Counted from the first letter of the stretch, positions 27,398 to 36,111 are shown. The stretch: DNA of 62,259 nucleotides from Sphingobacterium sp. (GCA_029239355.1 JAQZAZ010000014.1:1-62259), one strand, 5' to 3'. The notes: generated by a model not told the origin, from the letters alone. Program-made: numbers and translations.

Positions 27398-28378
27398 TTA
27401 TTTGTGTAAGATTATTTCATTTTTTTCCCTCCTAAATTTGATTTGGTGAATCGTACAGATCATACGCAAGACCTGATTCAAAGACTGAACCTGAGGAATC
27501 ATCAGCGAATAGTTGAATTTATCCGTATCTATATTGTCTGCAATCAATACCACACCATAACGGTTGTAGATAATTTCTTTAAGTTCATTGAATCCAACAT
27601 TGCTCAATAGCATGCCCCCCTGTGTCCACAGGTTTACAGCGTTTGGATTCTGATCAAAAATTTCAAAATATTTTTTAGCCAGACTGTAACGTGCAGCTTT
27701 ACCACGAGTCAGGATATGTTGTTCCCCATTTTTTTCAGCCGACACCTTTACACGTCCGGTTTTAACTTCAACCGTAACTTGTCCAGAAGCCTGCGAGCGA
27801 TTGACATTGAAGGATGTCCCCAGTACAGCGACTGAAACTGCTCCTGTAGCTATCGTAAACGGATGCAGGGTATCGCGTTTGACTTTAAAGAAGGCTTCTC
27901 CCCGATCTAAAAAAATAGTTCTACTTTTCCCGTAGTTTATCTTATCATACCGAATCTGCGCATTTCCATTGAGAAAAATAGAAGTTCCATCCGGGAGAAA
28001 GATCTCCCTTAGCTCACCGACCTTTGTTGCGGTCTTTGTGAGTTGCGTTTCTGATATTATTGTCTTGGAAGGAAGAGCTGACTGCTGGTCCCGGAAAAAT
28101 AAATGCGCTGCGCTACCCAGTAATAGGATTGCCGCTGCGGCAGATAGCCAGCGAAAGCGTTGGATCCGAAACATCTTTTTTCTTTCGGCCTGGACAACTG
28201 GTGCAAGGCGCTTCAACAATTCGTCCTTTACGGCATGACGATGGAATGAATCACGAAATGGTTTAATATCCTGATCATTCATAGACTGATACCAGCTATC
28301 CACCCGTTCACTTTCCCTGTCGGTCAACTTTCCCTGCAGGTAATCCTGTATTATACGCTTAAAATTCTCAATATTCAC
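27398..28378 (-). CDS. FecR-family anti-sigma factor (module A)
   Basis: 326 aa. N-terminal cytoplasmic part (about 1-80, LQGKLTDRESERVDSWYQSM) resembles the sigma-binding segment; one membrane helix (WLSAAAAILLLGSAAHLFF) lies near 85-105; the periplasmic part holds the FecR domain (REIFLPDGTSIFLNGNAQIR, GEAFFKVKRDTLHPFTI, VLGTSFNV) and the C-terminal DUF4974-type segment that contacts STN. It should hold the ECF sigma factor encoded 60 nt upstream until the STN-SusC signals. Gene order sigma-FecR-SusC is the standard Bacteroidota form. Confidence 0.92.
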   Translation of the reverse strand: MNIENFKRIIQDYLQGKLTDRESERVDSWYQSMNDQDIKPFRDSFHRHAVKDELLKRLAPVVQAERKKMFRIQRFRWLSAAAAILLLGSAAHLFFRDQQSALPSKTIISETQLTKTATKVGELREIFLPDGTSIFLNGNAQIRYDKINYGKSRTIFLDRGEAFFKVKRDTLHPFTIATGAVSVAVLGTSFNVNRSQASGQVTVEVKTGRVKVSAEKNGEQHILTRGKAARYSLAKKYFEIFDQNPNAVNLWTQGGMLLSNVGFNELKEIIYNRYGVVLIADNIDTDKFNYSLMIPQVQSLNQVLRMICTIHQIKFRREKNEIILHK

Positions 28379-28438
28379 TGTACTATTTTATGCTAATACA
28401 GATGAATACCACTAAAGTACTTTAAGTAAATATGTTTT

Positions 28439-29059
28439 TTATATTAAATAATAATGAAGTAGGCAACTACCAGCAAGGAGTAGAAAAGTAGAATCCCGAT
28501 CAGCAAATCGTTGGGTCAATTCTCGACGCAGGATTCTTCTCGCATCTGATAAATAATTCTTGACGGTCTGTTCGGCCAGGTTTAACTCTTTGGCAATTTG
28601 CGTGACTGAATAGTTTTCATGATGCATCAGATAAACTGAACGCATCAGCTTGGGCAATCGTTCAATGGAATTATCCACAATTACCTCCAAAGCCCTGTAA
28701 TTCGCTAAACTATTGTCGTCTAAACTGACAAATAGCTCCATTCGTTCGGCGGCCTGTTCAACCACCTGTTTACGGACTCGCTCCGTTGCATAATAGTTGA
28801 GTACCTTGTTTTTAACAGATTTATAGAGGTAAAATTTTAAGGAACTATATTCGGTGTTTATGAGATCACGCTTTTCCCAGATGTGTATAAAAACTTCCTG
28901 CACCAGATCTTTTGCGGGAGCTTCGTCCTGAAGATGGCGGAAAGCCGTTGTGTATAAGTCCTCCCAATACAATTCGAAAAAATAGGCAAAAGCTTTGGGA
29001 TCACCCGCTTTAAAACGGAGTAAATAGTGGCTATCAACATTGGCTTTCGTTGTTTTCAC
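28439..29059 (-). CDS. ECF sigma-70 factor (module A)
   Basis: 206 aa. Region 2 is visible at about 10-90 (AFAYFFELYWEDLYTTAFRH, then DLVQEVFIHIWEKRD) and region 4 at about 130-190 (LPKLMRSVYLMHHENYSVTQ, LNLAEQTVKNYLSDARRILR). A hydrophobic tail (FLLLAGSCLLHYYLI) ends the protein, which is common in this Bacteroidota group. It directs RNA polymerase to the module A promoters once released by FecR. A consensus -7 box lies only 5 nt upstream of the ATG, so the mRNA may be nearly leaderless, or the true promoter is another. Confidence 0.93.
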   Translation of the reverse strand: MKTTKANVDSHYLLRFKAGDPKAFAYFFELYWEDLYTTAFRHLQDEAPAKDLVQEVFIHIWEKRDLINTEYSSLKFYLYKSVKNKVLNYYATERVRKQVVEQAAERMELFVSLDDNSLANYRALEVIVDNSIERLPKLMRSVYLMHHENYSVTQIAKELNLAEQTVKNYLSDARRILRRELTQRFADRDSTFLLLAGSCLLHYYLI

Positions 29060-29520
29060 CTTACAAAGATAGTGGGCACAAGATTACGGGAATGTTAATT
29101 TTTCCGGAAGATTTCAAATGCAGTCTCCATCTCCAATTGAAGATTATGCTAAAACAAACATCCTACCGGGGTAGTACATAATAAGCTTTTATTTTGTTAA
29201 TAATTATGTTAAGTACCTAAGTATTAAAAGGTATCCTGTTGAAAACCCAAACGATATCGGAGGCTTCGTTTTCCGCATTTGCCTCTAGGAAATCGTCTAT
29301 TTATACCTGGATTTTTTCAAAACATCAATCAGACAATCACTTTATTATAAAAATGTTAACAACCTTGTTAATTAGCTGTATATCAGAATATTTTTTGTTA
29401 ATAACTTTTTTCTCCTTATCCTAATTTTTTAAAGACATGGAAGAATTTATTTTAAAAAATTATCCTATTTGCTAAGGGTAAAGCAAAAGTTAGCTGTCAT
29501 AAAAATAAAGCTTAATCAAT
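29060..29520. other. Divergent control region between module A and TonB receptor
   Basis: 461 nt without a convincing gene. It holds a minus-strand -7 box TATCTTTG (29071-29064) next to the sigma gene and a 12-bp perfect inverted repeat with TAATTTTTTAAA (29422-29433) and its complement (29451-29462), 59 nt before the TonB receptor. A 61-codon frame at 29239-29424 starts with TTG and looks like noise. Confidence 0.55.
29064..29071 (-). promoter_or_regulatory. -7 box near the module A sigma gene
   Basis: TATCTTTG on the minus strand matches TAnnTTTG fully. A clear -33 TTG at 19-21 nt is missing (TTAACATT lies there), as is sometimes seen for regulated promoters. It is 5 nt from the ATG. Confidence 0.4.
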
Positions 29521-31911
29521 ATGAAACTGACATCAATCTTAATAATTGCATTGGCGACCCACGCAACGCAATTGCTTGCCCAAGTAAAAGATTCGACGCA
29601 AACAAGCCGACGGATGGTGACGGAGACCGTCAAAGGCACTGTCCTGGACAAAAATACAAGACTACCTCTTATTGGCGCCACCATTGTACTTTCTTCCAAT
29701 GGCACTACCAAATCTGTTAGTACAGATCAAGAAGGTGTATTTCGAATCCCGCAAGTTCCTGTTGGACGTCAAGTATTACAAATACGCATGGCTGGTTACA
29801 GACAGGAAGAACTATCAGAACTGCTCATCACTTCTGGACGTGAGAATATCCTTAATATTGAAATGGAACCGCAGGCAAACACCTTAAGCGAAGCTGTGGT
29901 TTATGCCAACACAGGAAAACAGCCCTTAAACCAAATGGCAATGACAAGCGGGCGTTCATTCTCACCTGAGGAGACCAACCGCTATGCAGGAGCCTTCTTT
30001 GACCCGGCCAGAATGGCACAAAGTTTTCCCGGAGTCGTTGCTGGTGGTGATGATAATGAGATTATCGTGCGAGGAAATTCGCCAAAAAGCTTACAGTGGC
30101 GTTTGGAGGGGATCGAAATTGTAAACCCTAATCACTTTGGAGCCGAAGGTGCTGCGGGCGGGGGGATAAGCATGCTTAATACAATGGTTTTGGGAAAATC
30201 TGATTTCTATACAGGTGGACTAGCCGCGGAATACAACAATGCCATCTCAGGCGTTTTCGACCTCCGGTTTAGAAAGGGAAATACCGACAGACGCGAATAT
30301 ACGTTTAATGTCGGTGTGCTGGGGGTCGGCGCCACCCTTGAGGGGCCTTTCAAAAAAGGAAGCGATGCTTCGTATTTAATCAGCTACCGATACTCGTCAT
30401 TGAGCCTATTGGAAAAAGCAGGTGTAAAAGTTTCAGATACCGGTATTCCAAAATATCAAGATCTCTCCTTCAATTTTGTATTTCCGACCAGAAAGGTGGG
30501 GACATTTTCCCTATTTGGGATCGGTGGTCTCGGAAAAATCAAGGAAACTGCCACACGAGAGTTCCAGACATGGGAGGAACGCACAGATGCACAGGATATG
30601 GATCTGGGATTCAACGCTGGAAGTGTAGGATTAAAACATCAGTATATCGCCAATGATAGATTGTATTTCAACAATATTATTTCTGCGTCAATCAGCCGCA
30701 ATTCCAATACTACAGATACACTGACACAGGATTACATAGCTAGCTTATATCATAAAGATAAATTCACCAATACCGCAATCCGCTATGCCGGTAACCTAAA
30801 TTATAGAGCGAGTAGCAAAAGTACGATCCGCGCGGGTATCAACGCCAGCCTGCTTCGCTATGATCTTTATGCCCTGACTTACGACACCCAACTTGCTGCA
30901 TTAAGAGAACGAATTAATGAGAATGGAAATACCAGCACCTATGATGCATTTGCACAACTAAAAACCGAGCTATCCGATCGGCTGACACTAAATACGGGGT
31001 TACATGCCAACTATTTTGCCTTGAGCAAAAGCTGGACGGCAGAACCCAGACTTGGGTTAAACTGGAAAGTCGCAGCAGACCAGACCATATCCTTTGGTAC
31101 AGGACTCTACAATCGTCTGGAACCCCTTAGTTATTATTTTGCCAAAAGTGGAACTGACCAAAATACTTCGGAGAATGCAGCGCTTTCCCCTACCAAGTCT
31201 GCCCAGGCCGTTATAGGTTACGAGAAAAATCTAAGTCGCACACTAAGATTCAAAACCGAAGTCTATTATCAACATTTATACAATGTTCCTGTATCCTCGG
31301 ATCCAGACATGAACTTCTCCTTACTCAACGTTTCGGATATCTCGGCAATTGCTACGTCGACCTACCGCCAGCTAGTAAACAAAGGGACCGGGCGAAATTA
31401 TGGTATTGAGCTAACGCTTGAAAAGTCACTCAGCAAAGGGTACTATTTTATGGCGACCACTTCTGTCTTCGATTCCAAATTTAAAGCGCTCAATGGCAAG
31501 GAATACAATACAACCTTCAATACACGCTATGTCGGAAATCTGCTTTTTGGAAAAGAATGGATGGTCGGAAAAAATAAAAATAACTTATTTGGGATGAATG
31601 CAAAACTGATCTACGCCGGCGGAAGAAAATACTCTCCGGTACTGGAAGAAGAATCCCTGCGATTGGATGAGGAAATCATCGATCAAAGCCGAATCAATAC
31701 CCTAACTGCCGATCCTTATGTCCGGCTTGATTTTTCATCAAGCTACCGCATCAACCGCAAAAAGGTGAGCCACCTTATCATCCTGGATATTCAAAATATT
31801 CTCAATAGAGAGAATACTGTTGGGATGCATTACAATTTCAGCAAACGTATCATCGAACCGCAAAAATGGACGGGTATCATTCCAACCATTAACTATCGGA
31901 TTGAATTCTAA
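29521..31911 (+). CDS. TonB-dependent receptor (non-SusC)
   Basis: 796 aa, shorter than the SusC proteins. Signal peptide ending near LLAQ (21), carboxypeptidase-regulatory-like domain about 38-120 (VKGTVLDKNTRLPLIGATIV), plug about 130-250 (AQSFPGVVAGGDDNEIIVRG, RLEGIEIVNPNHF), then barrel ending in a terminal EF. No SusD follows, so it is of the general metal/siderophore-like or small-ligand receptor type rather than a glycan SusC. It stands alone, with a terminator after it, and is divergent from module A. Ligand unknown. Confidence 0.88.
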   Translation: MKLTSILIIALATHATQLLAQVKDSTQTSRRMVTETVKGTVLDKNTRLPLIGATIVLSSNGTTKSVSTDQEGVFRIPQVPVGRQVLQIRMAGYRQEELSELLITSGRENILNIEMEPQANTLSEAVVYANTGKQPLNQMAMTSGRSFSPEETNRYAGAFFDPARMAQSFPGVVAGGDDNEIIVRGNSPKSLQWRLEGIEIVNPNHFGAEGAAGGGISMLNTMVLGKSDFYTGGLAAEYNNAISGVFDLRFRKGNTDRREYTFNVGVLGVGATLEGPFKKGSDASYLISYRYSSLSLLEKAGVKVSDTGIPKYQDLSFNFVFPTRKVGTFSLFGIGGLGKIKETATREFQTWEERTDAQDMDLGFNAGSVGLKHQYIANDRLYFNNIISASISRNSNTTDTLTQDYIASLYHKDKFTNTAIRYAGNLNYRASSKSTIRAGINASLLRYDLYALTYDTQLAALRERINENGNTSTYDAFAQLKTELSDRLTLNTGLHANYFALSKSWTAEPRLGLNWKVAADQTISFGTGLYNRLEPLSYYFAKSGTDQNTSENAALSPTKSAQAVIGYEKNLSRTLRFKTEVYYQHLYNVPVSSDPDMNFSLLNVSDISAIATSTYRQLVNKGTGRNYGIELTLEKSLSKGYYFMATTSVFDSKFKALNGKEYNTTFNTRYVGNLLFGKEWMVGKNKNNLFGMNAKLIYAGGRKYSPVLEEESLRLDEEIIDQSRINTLTADPYVRLDFSSSYRINRKKVSHLIILDIQNILNRENTVGMHYNFSKRIIEPQKWTGIIPTINYRIEF

Positions 31912-31970
31912 TGCTGAGATTGATGTTCCGTTGACCTATGCGGATTACGATTATCTCGAAGGATGACACG

Positions 31971-32016
31971 ATTGGAGCAACTCAAAAATAACCATTGGAG
32001 CAACTCAAAAATAACC
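31971..32016. repeat. Perfect tandem duplication of a 23-bp unit
   Basis: Positions 31971-31993 and 31994-32016 are identical (unit begins ATTGGAGCAACTC and ends AAATAACC). It lies between the TonB receptor stop and its terminator. A recent slippage duplication is the simplest reading. Confidence 0.9.
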
Positions 32017-32020
32017 AAAG

Positions 32021-32055
32021 ACGGGAAGATCTATACCAAGATACTTCCCGTTTTT
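32021..32055 (+). terminator. Terminator after TonB receptor
   Basis: ACGGGAAG (32021-32028) pairs with CTTCCCGT (32044-32051), then a short T run. It also lies beyond the 3' end of the convergent PL8 gene (32083), but its minus-strand T tract is poor. Confidence 0.65.
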
Positions 32056-32082
32056 GATGCTATCCCCTCTTCGAGACAGCTA

Positions 32083-34179
32083 TTAACGATCAGTCCTAAT
32101 CGTTTTAGAAACCGTACTCCCTGCGTACTCCGCTTGTGGCAGTACAATGTAAACAGTTTGGTTTACTTTTTCCTTTTTATTGACGAGATGAATGTTTACA
32201 GTTTTTTCTTGTTGAAGAGGATCTGCCACATCCAGCTTGAATGCCGCATCTTCCTTTGTGATTTGCAAAATGACAGGCTTATCTACCTGGATAGACCACT
32301 TCCCAATTTGATAGGTTCCCGACTCATGAAATACCGCTTGCGTGACCGCCAGCCCCTGATGTTCTACGGCTTGAACGACGGGTGTATTGCGCCAGATTCT
32401 CAGCTGTTGCATTTTTTTATGCTCTATTCGTTCAGTACCTGGTACGACAATGTAGGCATAGCTTCCATTTATAGGCCCCACTGCGTGCTCAAACCATAGT
32501 TTGAATACCTTTCCATGGATAGGATCTTTTGATTGAGAACGATTGATACGAGACCAAGAACCCGATTGCTCTTTTGCGGTAAAACCGACTTTCGTCGCTT
32601 GCGGGAAATAATAACCGACCCGATTATGCATCACATACTCGCCCTGCTTTACATTTCTAATCAGCGAATCCGTAGCCAGGACCTCCTTTTCATTCCAGAC
32701 GACAGGGCCATTCAGCCAGGTTTGATTCAATGTTGTGACGACTGGTTCCACAGCACTACAGGTAATTCCACTACCCAGGCAAACAATCTCCTTATCGAAA
32801 AAGAACCATGCTTTCTGTGCAGTCACGCCATCATATTGGACAGACATCGCCGACGCGCCGAGCCTTCCGTTGCTGACGCCACCAGAAAAAGCGTTGACGG
32901 CCACGGCACCCCATTGTTCTTTCAGTTCTTGATCATCTGGATAATCCCGGGTTGTTGTACCCGGAATTTTGTCCCATTCCCATACAGGCATAATATTATA
33001 GTATTCCGGTCCAAACACCTGAATATTGGTTACACCATCTGTCATATTTTTTCCAAGCATATTTTCGCCATTTCCCGATTCAGACTTATTGGTACGATTG
33101 CTTGCCAAGCGTACATTGAAATGAAACTGCTTTCTGAGATGGCTAGTATAATCCCCTTTCCAATAGTGTCGGTGAGTGGATTGATCATCGGAAACAAAAG
33201 TCTCAAGGCTATCTAATTTTGCTAATCCTTTCTTCCAGACTTCATTTTTGGCCGGATCAATCAATTGCATCTGCCGCAATATGCCGACTTCCTGACCCTT
33301 GCGCAATATATTTGGACGAGAGATTCCACGTCCATGTACATTAAAATCGATGTAGCCGGAGCGTATAATGGGGAGATAAGTTTCTAAAAGAAATTTTTCG
33401 AAGAGATCCAATTTCTCTTTATTTACAGCATAAGGCGTCTCATGCACATAGGCCATAACTTTGGAAATTCCCTTTATAAATTCTTCACCATAACCCGCGA
33501 TGTAAAGTTGCAGACCATGCTGCAAGTAAGAAAAATCATATTGTAAGCCCTCCTTGCCATCGACCAGTTGGATAGGAAAAAGCAGTTGTTCCATTGCGGC
33601 AGCCAATAAATTTTGGTCTTCCAGGATCAATGCTCGATAGAAGTAATGCATAGCAATGTCACTTTTGTTGGCACCTGTCATTTTGTAGGGATTCCCTTTT
33701 TCCATGAGTTTTACCAGCTCTGCTTCCACATTATTGGGAATTTTCTCCCGGCCAAATTTCATTAGGATAAGACAGACACCAATCGCTTTAGGTGATGCAA
33801 TTTCATTGTGCCACCAGTTCGTTGATTCAAATCGATTGTTTGCCCAGTACTGAGCCGCCAGCAGGATCTTGCCATAAAGCGACTTCTGCTGATAAGATTT
33901 ACTGCTGGGCGATACATACGCTACGATCAGCGCTTTCAAGCGATCCAAGTGTTCTCCGGGTGGCCAGAGTGATATTGCTTTACTTGTGTAATCGATATCG
34001 GGCCAGGTTCCGGCTGCTGTCAATTGATTGCTCCAGACTACCGCCTTATCGCTATACGCTTCAGAATTGAACAATTCGTCATCATATACGTGTTTATTGA
34101 TGCGGTCGAACATAAGCGTATCCTGTGCCTTAGCTATCATCATCCCAAATGATAATAAAAATATAATTACACTTCTCAT
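32083..34179 (-). CDS. cslA: PL8 polysaccharide lyase, chondroitin AC lyase-like
   Basis: 698 aa with signal peptide (cleavage near AKAQ). The alpha/alpha-toroid part carries NWWHNEIASPKAIG (near 121), YLQHGLQLYIAGYG with candidate catalytic His near 222 and Tyr near 231, and HGRGISRPN with Arg near 286. The middle part has SESGNGENMLGKNMTDG, then EYYNIMPVWEWDKIPGTT. Order, spacing and length match what I recall of the Pedobacter heparinus chondroitin AC lyase, whose catalytic His/Tyr/Arg are near 225/234/288. It cleaves chondroitin or hyaluronan-type chains by beta-elimination, probably in the periplasm. It stands alone on the minus strand; no unsaturated glucuronyl hydrolase or sulfatase is adjacent. 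Confidence 0.9.
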   Translation of the reverse strand: MRSVIIFLLSFGMMIAKAQDTLMFDRINKHVYDDELFNSEAYSDKAVVWSNQLTAAGTWPDIDYTSKAISLWPPGEHLDRLKALIVAYVSPSSKSYQQKSLYGKILLAAQYWANNRFESTNWWHNEIASPKAIGVCLILMKFGREKIPNNVEAELVKLMEKGNPYKMTGANKSDIAMHYFYRALILEDQNLLAAAMEQLLFPIQLVDGKEGLQYDFSYLQHGLQLYIAGYGEEFIKGISKVMAYVHETPYAVNKEKLDLFEKFLLETYLPIIRSGYIDFNVHGRGISRPNILRKGQEVGILRQMQLIDPAKNEVWKKGLAKLDSLETFVSDDQSTHRHYWKGDYTSHLRKQFHFNVRLASNRTNKSESGNGENMLGKNMTDGVTNIQVFGPEYYNIMPVWEWDKIPGTTTRDYPDDQELKEQWGAVAVNAFSGGVSNGRLGASAMSVQYDGVTAQKAWFFFDKEIVCLGSGITCSAVEPVVTTLNQTWLNGPVVWNEKEVLATDSLIRNVKQGEYVMHNRVGYYFPQATKVGFTAKEQSGSWSRINRSQSKDPIHGKVFKLWFEHAVGPINGSYAYIVVPGTERIEHKKMQQLRIWRNTPVVQAVEHQGLAVTQAVFHESGTYQIGKWSIQVDKPVILQITKEDAAFKLDVADPLQQEKTVNIHLVNKKEKVNQTVYIVLPQAEYAGSTVSKTIRTDR

Positions 34180-34243
34180 TAGATGTTGTTTATTATCAAA
34201 AATAACAATAACACAAATCGTTAGAGCCGTGCAACTCTATAAA

Positions 34244-34263
34244 AAATCGAAAACGATTTCGAT
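34244..34263. promoter_or_regulatory. Overlapping palindromes in the PL8/barstar divergent region
   Basis: AAATCG (34244-34249) and CGATTT (34254-34259) flank AAAA; overlapping it, ATCGAAA (34246-34252) and TTTCGAT (34257-34263) flank ACGA. The site is 65 nt upstream of the PL8 start and 50 nt upstream of the barstar-like start, the usual place for a shared operator. Function inferred. Confidence 0.45.
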
Positions 34264-34312
34264 ATGTCAATTTTTTTTAGTCCTTTAGAAGGGTAAATCT
34301 AATCCGAAGCAC

Positions 34313-34924
34313 ATGGAAACAAAGGAGAGAAATCAACTCGCAGTTATTGCTAAATTTTTGGTCGGAAATTGTCAGGAGCGGGCTTTAGCTGAGTCCTTGA
34401 TAAGCCTACGCGAAAGTAGTCAGGTCGATGTCCTTTCTCCCCTTTTTCGCTTTGCAGACAAATGGTCAAGGGCAGCATGTCCAACTCTAGTACCGGAGCT
34501 CTGGGCGGATTTCACAAAGCTCATTTCCCTTCATCCCGAATTAGGTTTTGTGGTTATCGAGGGGGGGCAGATTTCGGATATTGCGAATTTTTACGCTGAA
34601 ATCAATCGAGTCTATATGGCCGATGAGAACTGGAAAATTGGCAGTTTAGATGGTTTCGACGACCTGCTTTATGGTGGATTTGGGAAACTCCAGAATGCAA
34701 AAAAGCATACGATCATCTGGAGAGACGTCGATTACAGCCGAACTGCATTAGGTGTGGACACCACCCTCGCATACTATCAGGAAAAATTGGCTGCCAATTC
34801 ACCGTTCAATCAAGCTTATTTTCAACAGAAATTAATCGATTTACAAAGCGGGAAAGGACAGACCTATTTTGATATCGTAGCGGAAATAATACAATCACAT
34901 CCAAAGATAGACTGGATTTATTAA
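34313..34924 (+). CDS. Barstar-like (ribonuclease-inhibitor fold) protein
   Basis: 203 aa, no signal peptide. Residues about 80-145 read like barstar: FVVIEGGQISDIANFYAEIN, then WKIGSLDGFDDLLYGGFG and HTIIWRD, matching the pattern of a short strand, helix, the conserved L-D-x-x-D-x-L segment and the final strand. The first 75 residues form an added helical part without a recognised family. Barstars inhibit barnase-type RNases, but no such toxin gene lies next to it, so it may protect against toxins from other cells or have been co-opted. The next gene starts 52 nt downstream. The fold assignment is by eye. Confidence 0.65.
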   Translation: METKERNQLAVIAKFLVGNCQERALAESLISLRESSQVDVLSPLFRFADKWSRAACPTLVPELWADFTKLISLHPELGFVVIEGGQISDIANFYAEINRVYMADENWKIGSLDGFDDLLYGGFGKLQNAKKHTIIWRDVDYSRTALGVDTTLAYYQEKLAANSPFNQAYFQQKLIDLQSGKGQTYFDIVAEIIQSHPKIDWIY

Positions 34925-34975
34925 AGTGTTTAAAGATTTCAAAATGTTATCTTTATAACACCTAAACAGTATACG

Positions 34976-36061
34976 ATGAAACACTTAATAAAAATATTTG
35001 TCCTATTTGCCCTGTTATTTCAACAGGCCGCCTATGCAGATAACCTGCTGAAAGTAGCTGTTGCAGGACTTAACCATGATCATGTTTATCTTCTCCTGAA
35101 TTTATACAAAGAGAAGAAAGTAGAGATTATCGGAATAGCAGAGGCAAACAGTGTCCTGGCCGACAAGATTCAAGCACAATACAATCTTCCGAAATCCGTT
35201 TTTTATCCCGACCTCAGTTCGATGCTCAAGAAGGTAAAACCCGAAGCGGTCTTGGCTTACAACCCCACCAATGAGCATATCAAGGTAGCGGAGATCTGTC
35301 TACCACTTAAAATACCAGTGATGGTGGAAAAGCCTATGGCAACCACATTGGCAGATGCCAAACGTATTGCTACACTTTCCAAAGAAAACAAAACCCCCTT
35401 TCTCGTCAATTATGAAACGACCTGGTACAAGAGCAACCAGCAGCTCAAACAATTAGTTGATAAAAATGAGGTTGGCCGTGTAACGCGGATGATCGTAAAA
35501 GATGGGCATGAGGGGCCTAAAGAGATCGGGTGCAGCAGTTATTTTCTCGATTGGCTGACGGATCCCGAGAAAAATGGCGGTGGCGCCTTAATGGATTTCG
35601 GTTGTTATGGGGCCAATCTGATGACCTGGATCAAGAATGGCGAACGGCCTATTTCTGTCAGCGCAATTACACATCGACTGAAGCCAGAAACCTATCCAAA
35701 GGTAGAGGATGACGCGACGATTACCTTAAATTACCGGGATGGTAGCACAGGTATTATCCAAGCATCTTGGGCTTGGCCTTACAGTGTGAAAGACCTACAG
35801 GTGTATGGAACGAAGGCTCAACTCTATGCACAAAACGATAAAACATTGTTAAAATATGTCCAGCATAACGATAAGCCAACAGTTATTCCAACAGATCAGC
35901 CTTATTTTGAAAATCACATCCAATATTTAGCGCATGTTTTAAGCGGAAATCAGCTGATTGAGGGTGATCTAGGCTCCATTAGCAACAATGTGATGGTTGT
36001 TGAGATCTTGGAAGCTGCCAAGCGTTCCGCAAAAGAAGGAAAGACGGTAACATTAAATTGA
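34976..36061 (+). CDS. Exported Gfo/Idh/MocA-family oxidoreductase
   Basis: 361 aa with an N-terminal signal peptide (cleavage near AYA, 22), then a Rossmann fold (LKVAVAGLNHDHVYLLLNLY, with GLNHDH in place of the usual GxGxxG), the family motif VEKPMATT (Glu-Lys-Pro near 117-119) and a C-terminal alpha/beta substrate domain (GGGALMDFGCYGANLMTWI). Known members oxidise or reduce sugars and inositols, and exported ones in Bacteroidota often act on glycans using tightly bound NAD. A -7-like TATCTTTA lies at 34948-34955. Substrate unknown; the PL8 neighbour hints at glycosaminoglycan sugars. Confidence 0.85.
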   Translation: MKHLIKIFVLFALLFQQAAYADNLLKVAVAGLNHDHVYLLLNLYKEKKVEIIGIAEANSVLADKIQAQYNLPKSVFYPDLSSMLKKVKPEAVLAYNPTNEHIKVAEICLPLKIPVMVEKPMATTLADAKRIATLSKENKTPFLVNYETTWYKSNQQLKQLVDKNEVGRVTRMIVKDGHEGPKEIGCSSYFLDWLTDPEKNGGGALMDFGCYGANLMTWIKNGERPISVSAITHRLKPETYPKVEDDATITLNYRDGSTGIIQASWAWPYSVKDLQVYGTKAQLYAQNDKTLLKYVQHNDKPTVIPTDQPYFENHIQYLAHVLSGNQLIEGDLGSISNNVMVVEILEAAKRSAKEGKTVTLN

Positions 36062-36068
36062 TCTTTAA

Positions 36069-36111
36069 TAGAAAAAGGTATATAGATAAATAATCCACAT
36101 ACCTTTTTCTA
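36069..36111. terminator. Terminator between convergent Gfo/Idh and DUF218 genes
   Basis: TAGAAAAAGGTAT (36069-36081) pairs exactly with 36099-36111 around a 17-nt loop. A and T runs in the arms make it usable in either direction, although the long loop weakens it. Confidence 0.55.

Noticed and set aside
29239..29424. 61-codon TTG-start frame before the TonB receptor
   Set aside because: Composition of AT-rich noise, no conserved features, and it overlaps likely control DNA.
31912..31966. Possible remnant coding tail after the TonB receptor (a frame reading EIDVPLTYADYDYLEG then stop)
   Set aside because: Protein-like wording but only about 18 codons, out of frame with the receptor and with no upstream coding continuation; could be chance.
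31963..32499. 178-codon frame on the plus strand
   Set aside because: It starts in the 23-bp tandem repeat, crosses a terminator hairpin and then runs antisense to the PL8 gene; no domain.
32533..33216. 227-codon frame on the plus strand
   Set aside because: Antisense shadow of the PL8 lyase, which has catalytic residues and a signal peptide on the minus strand.
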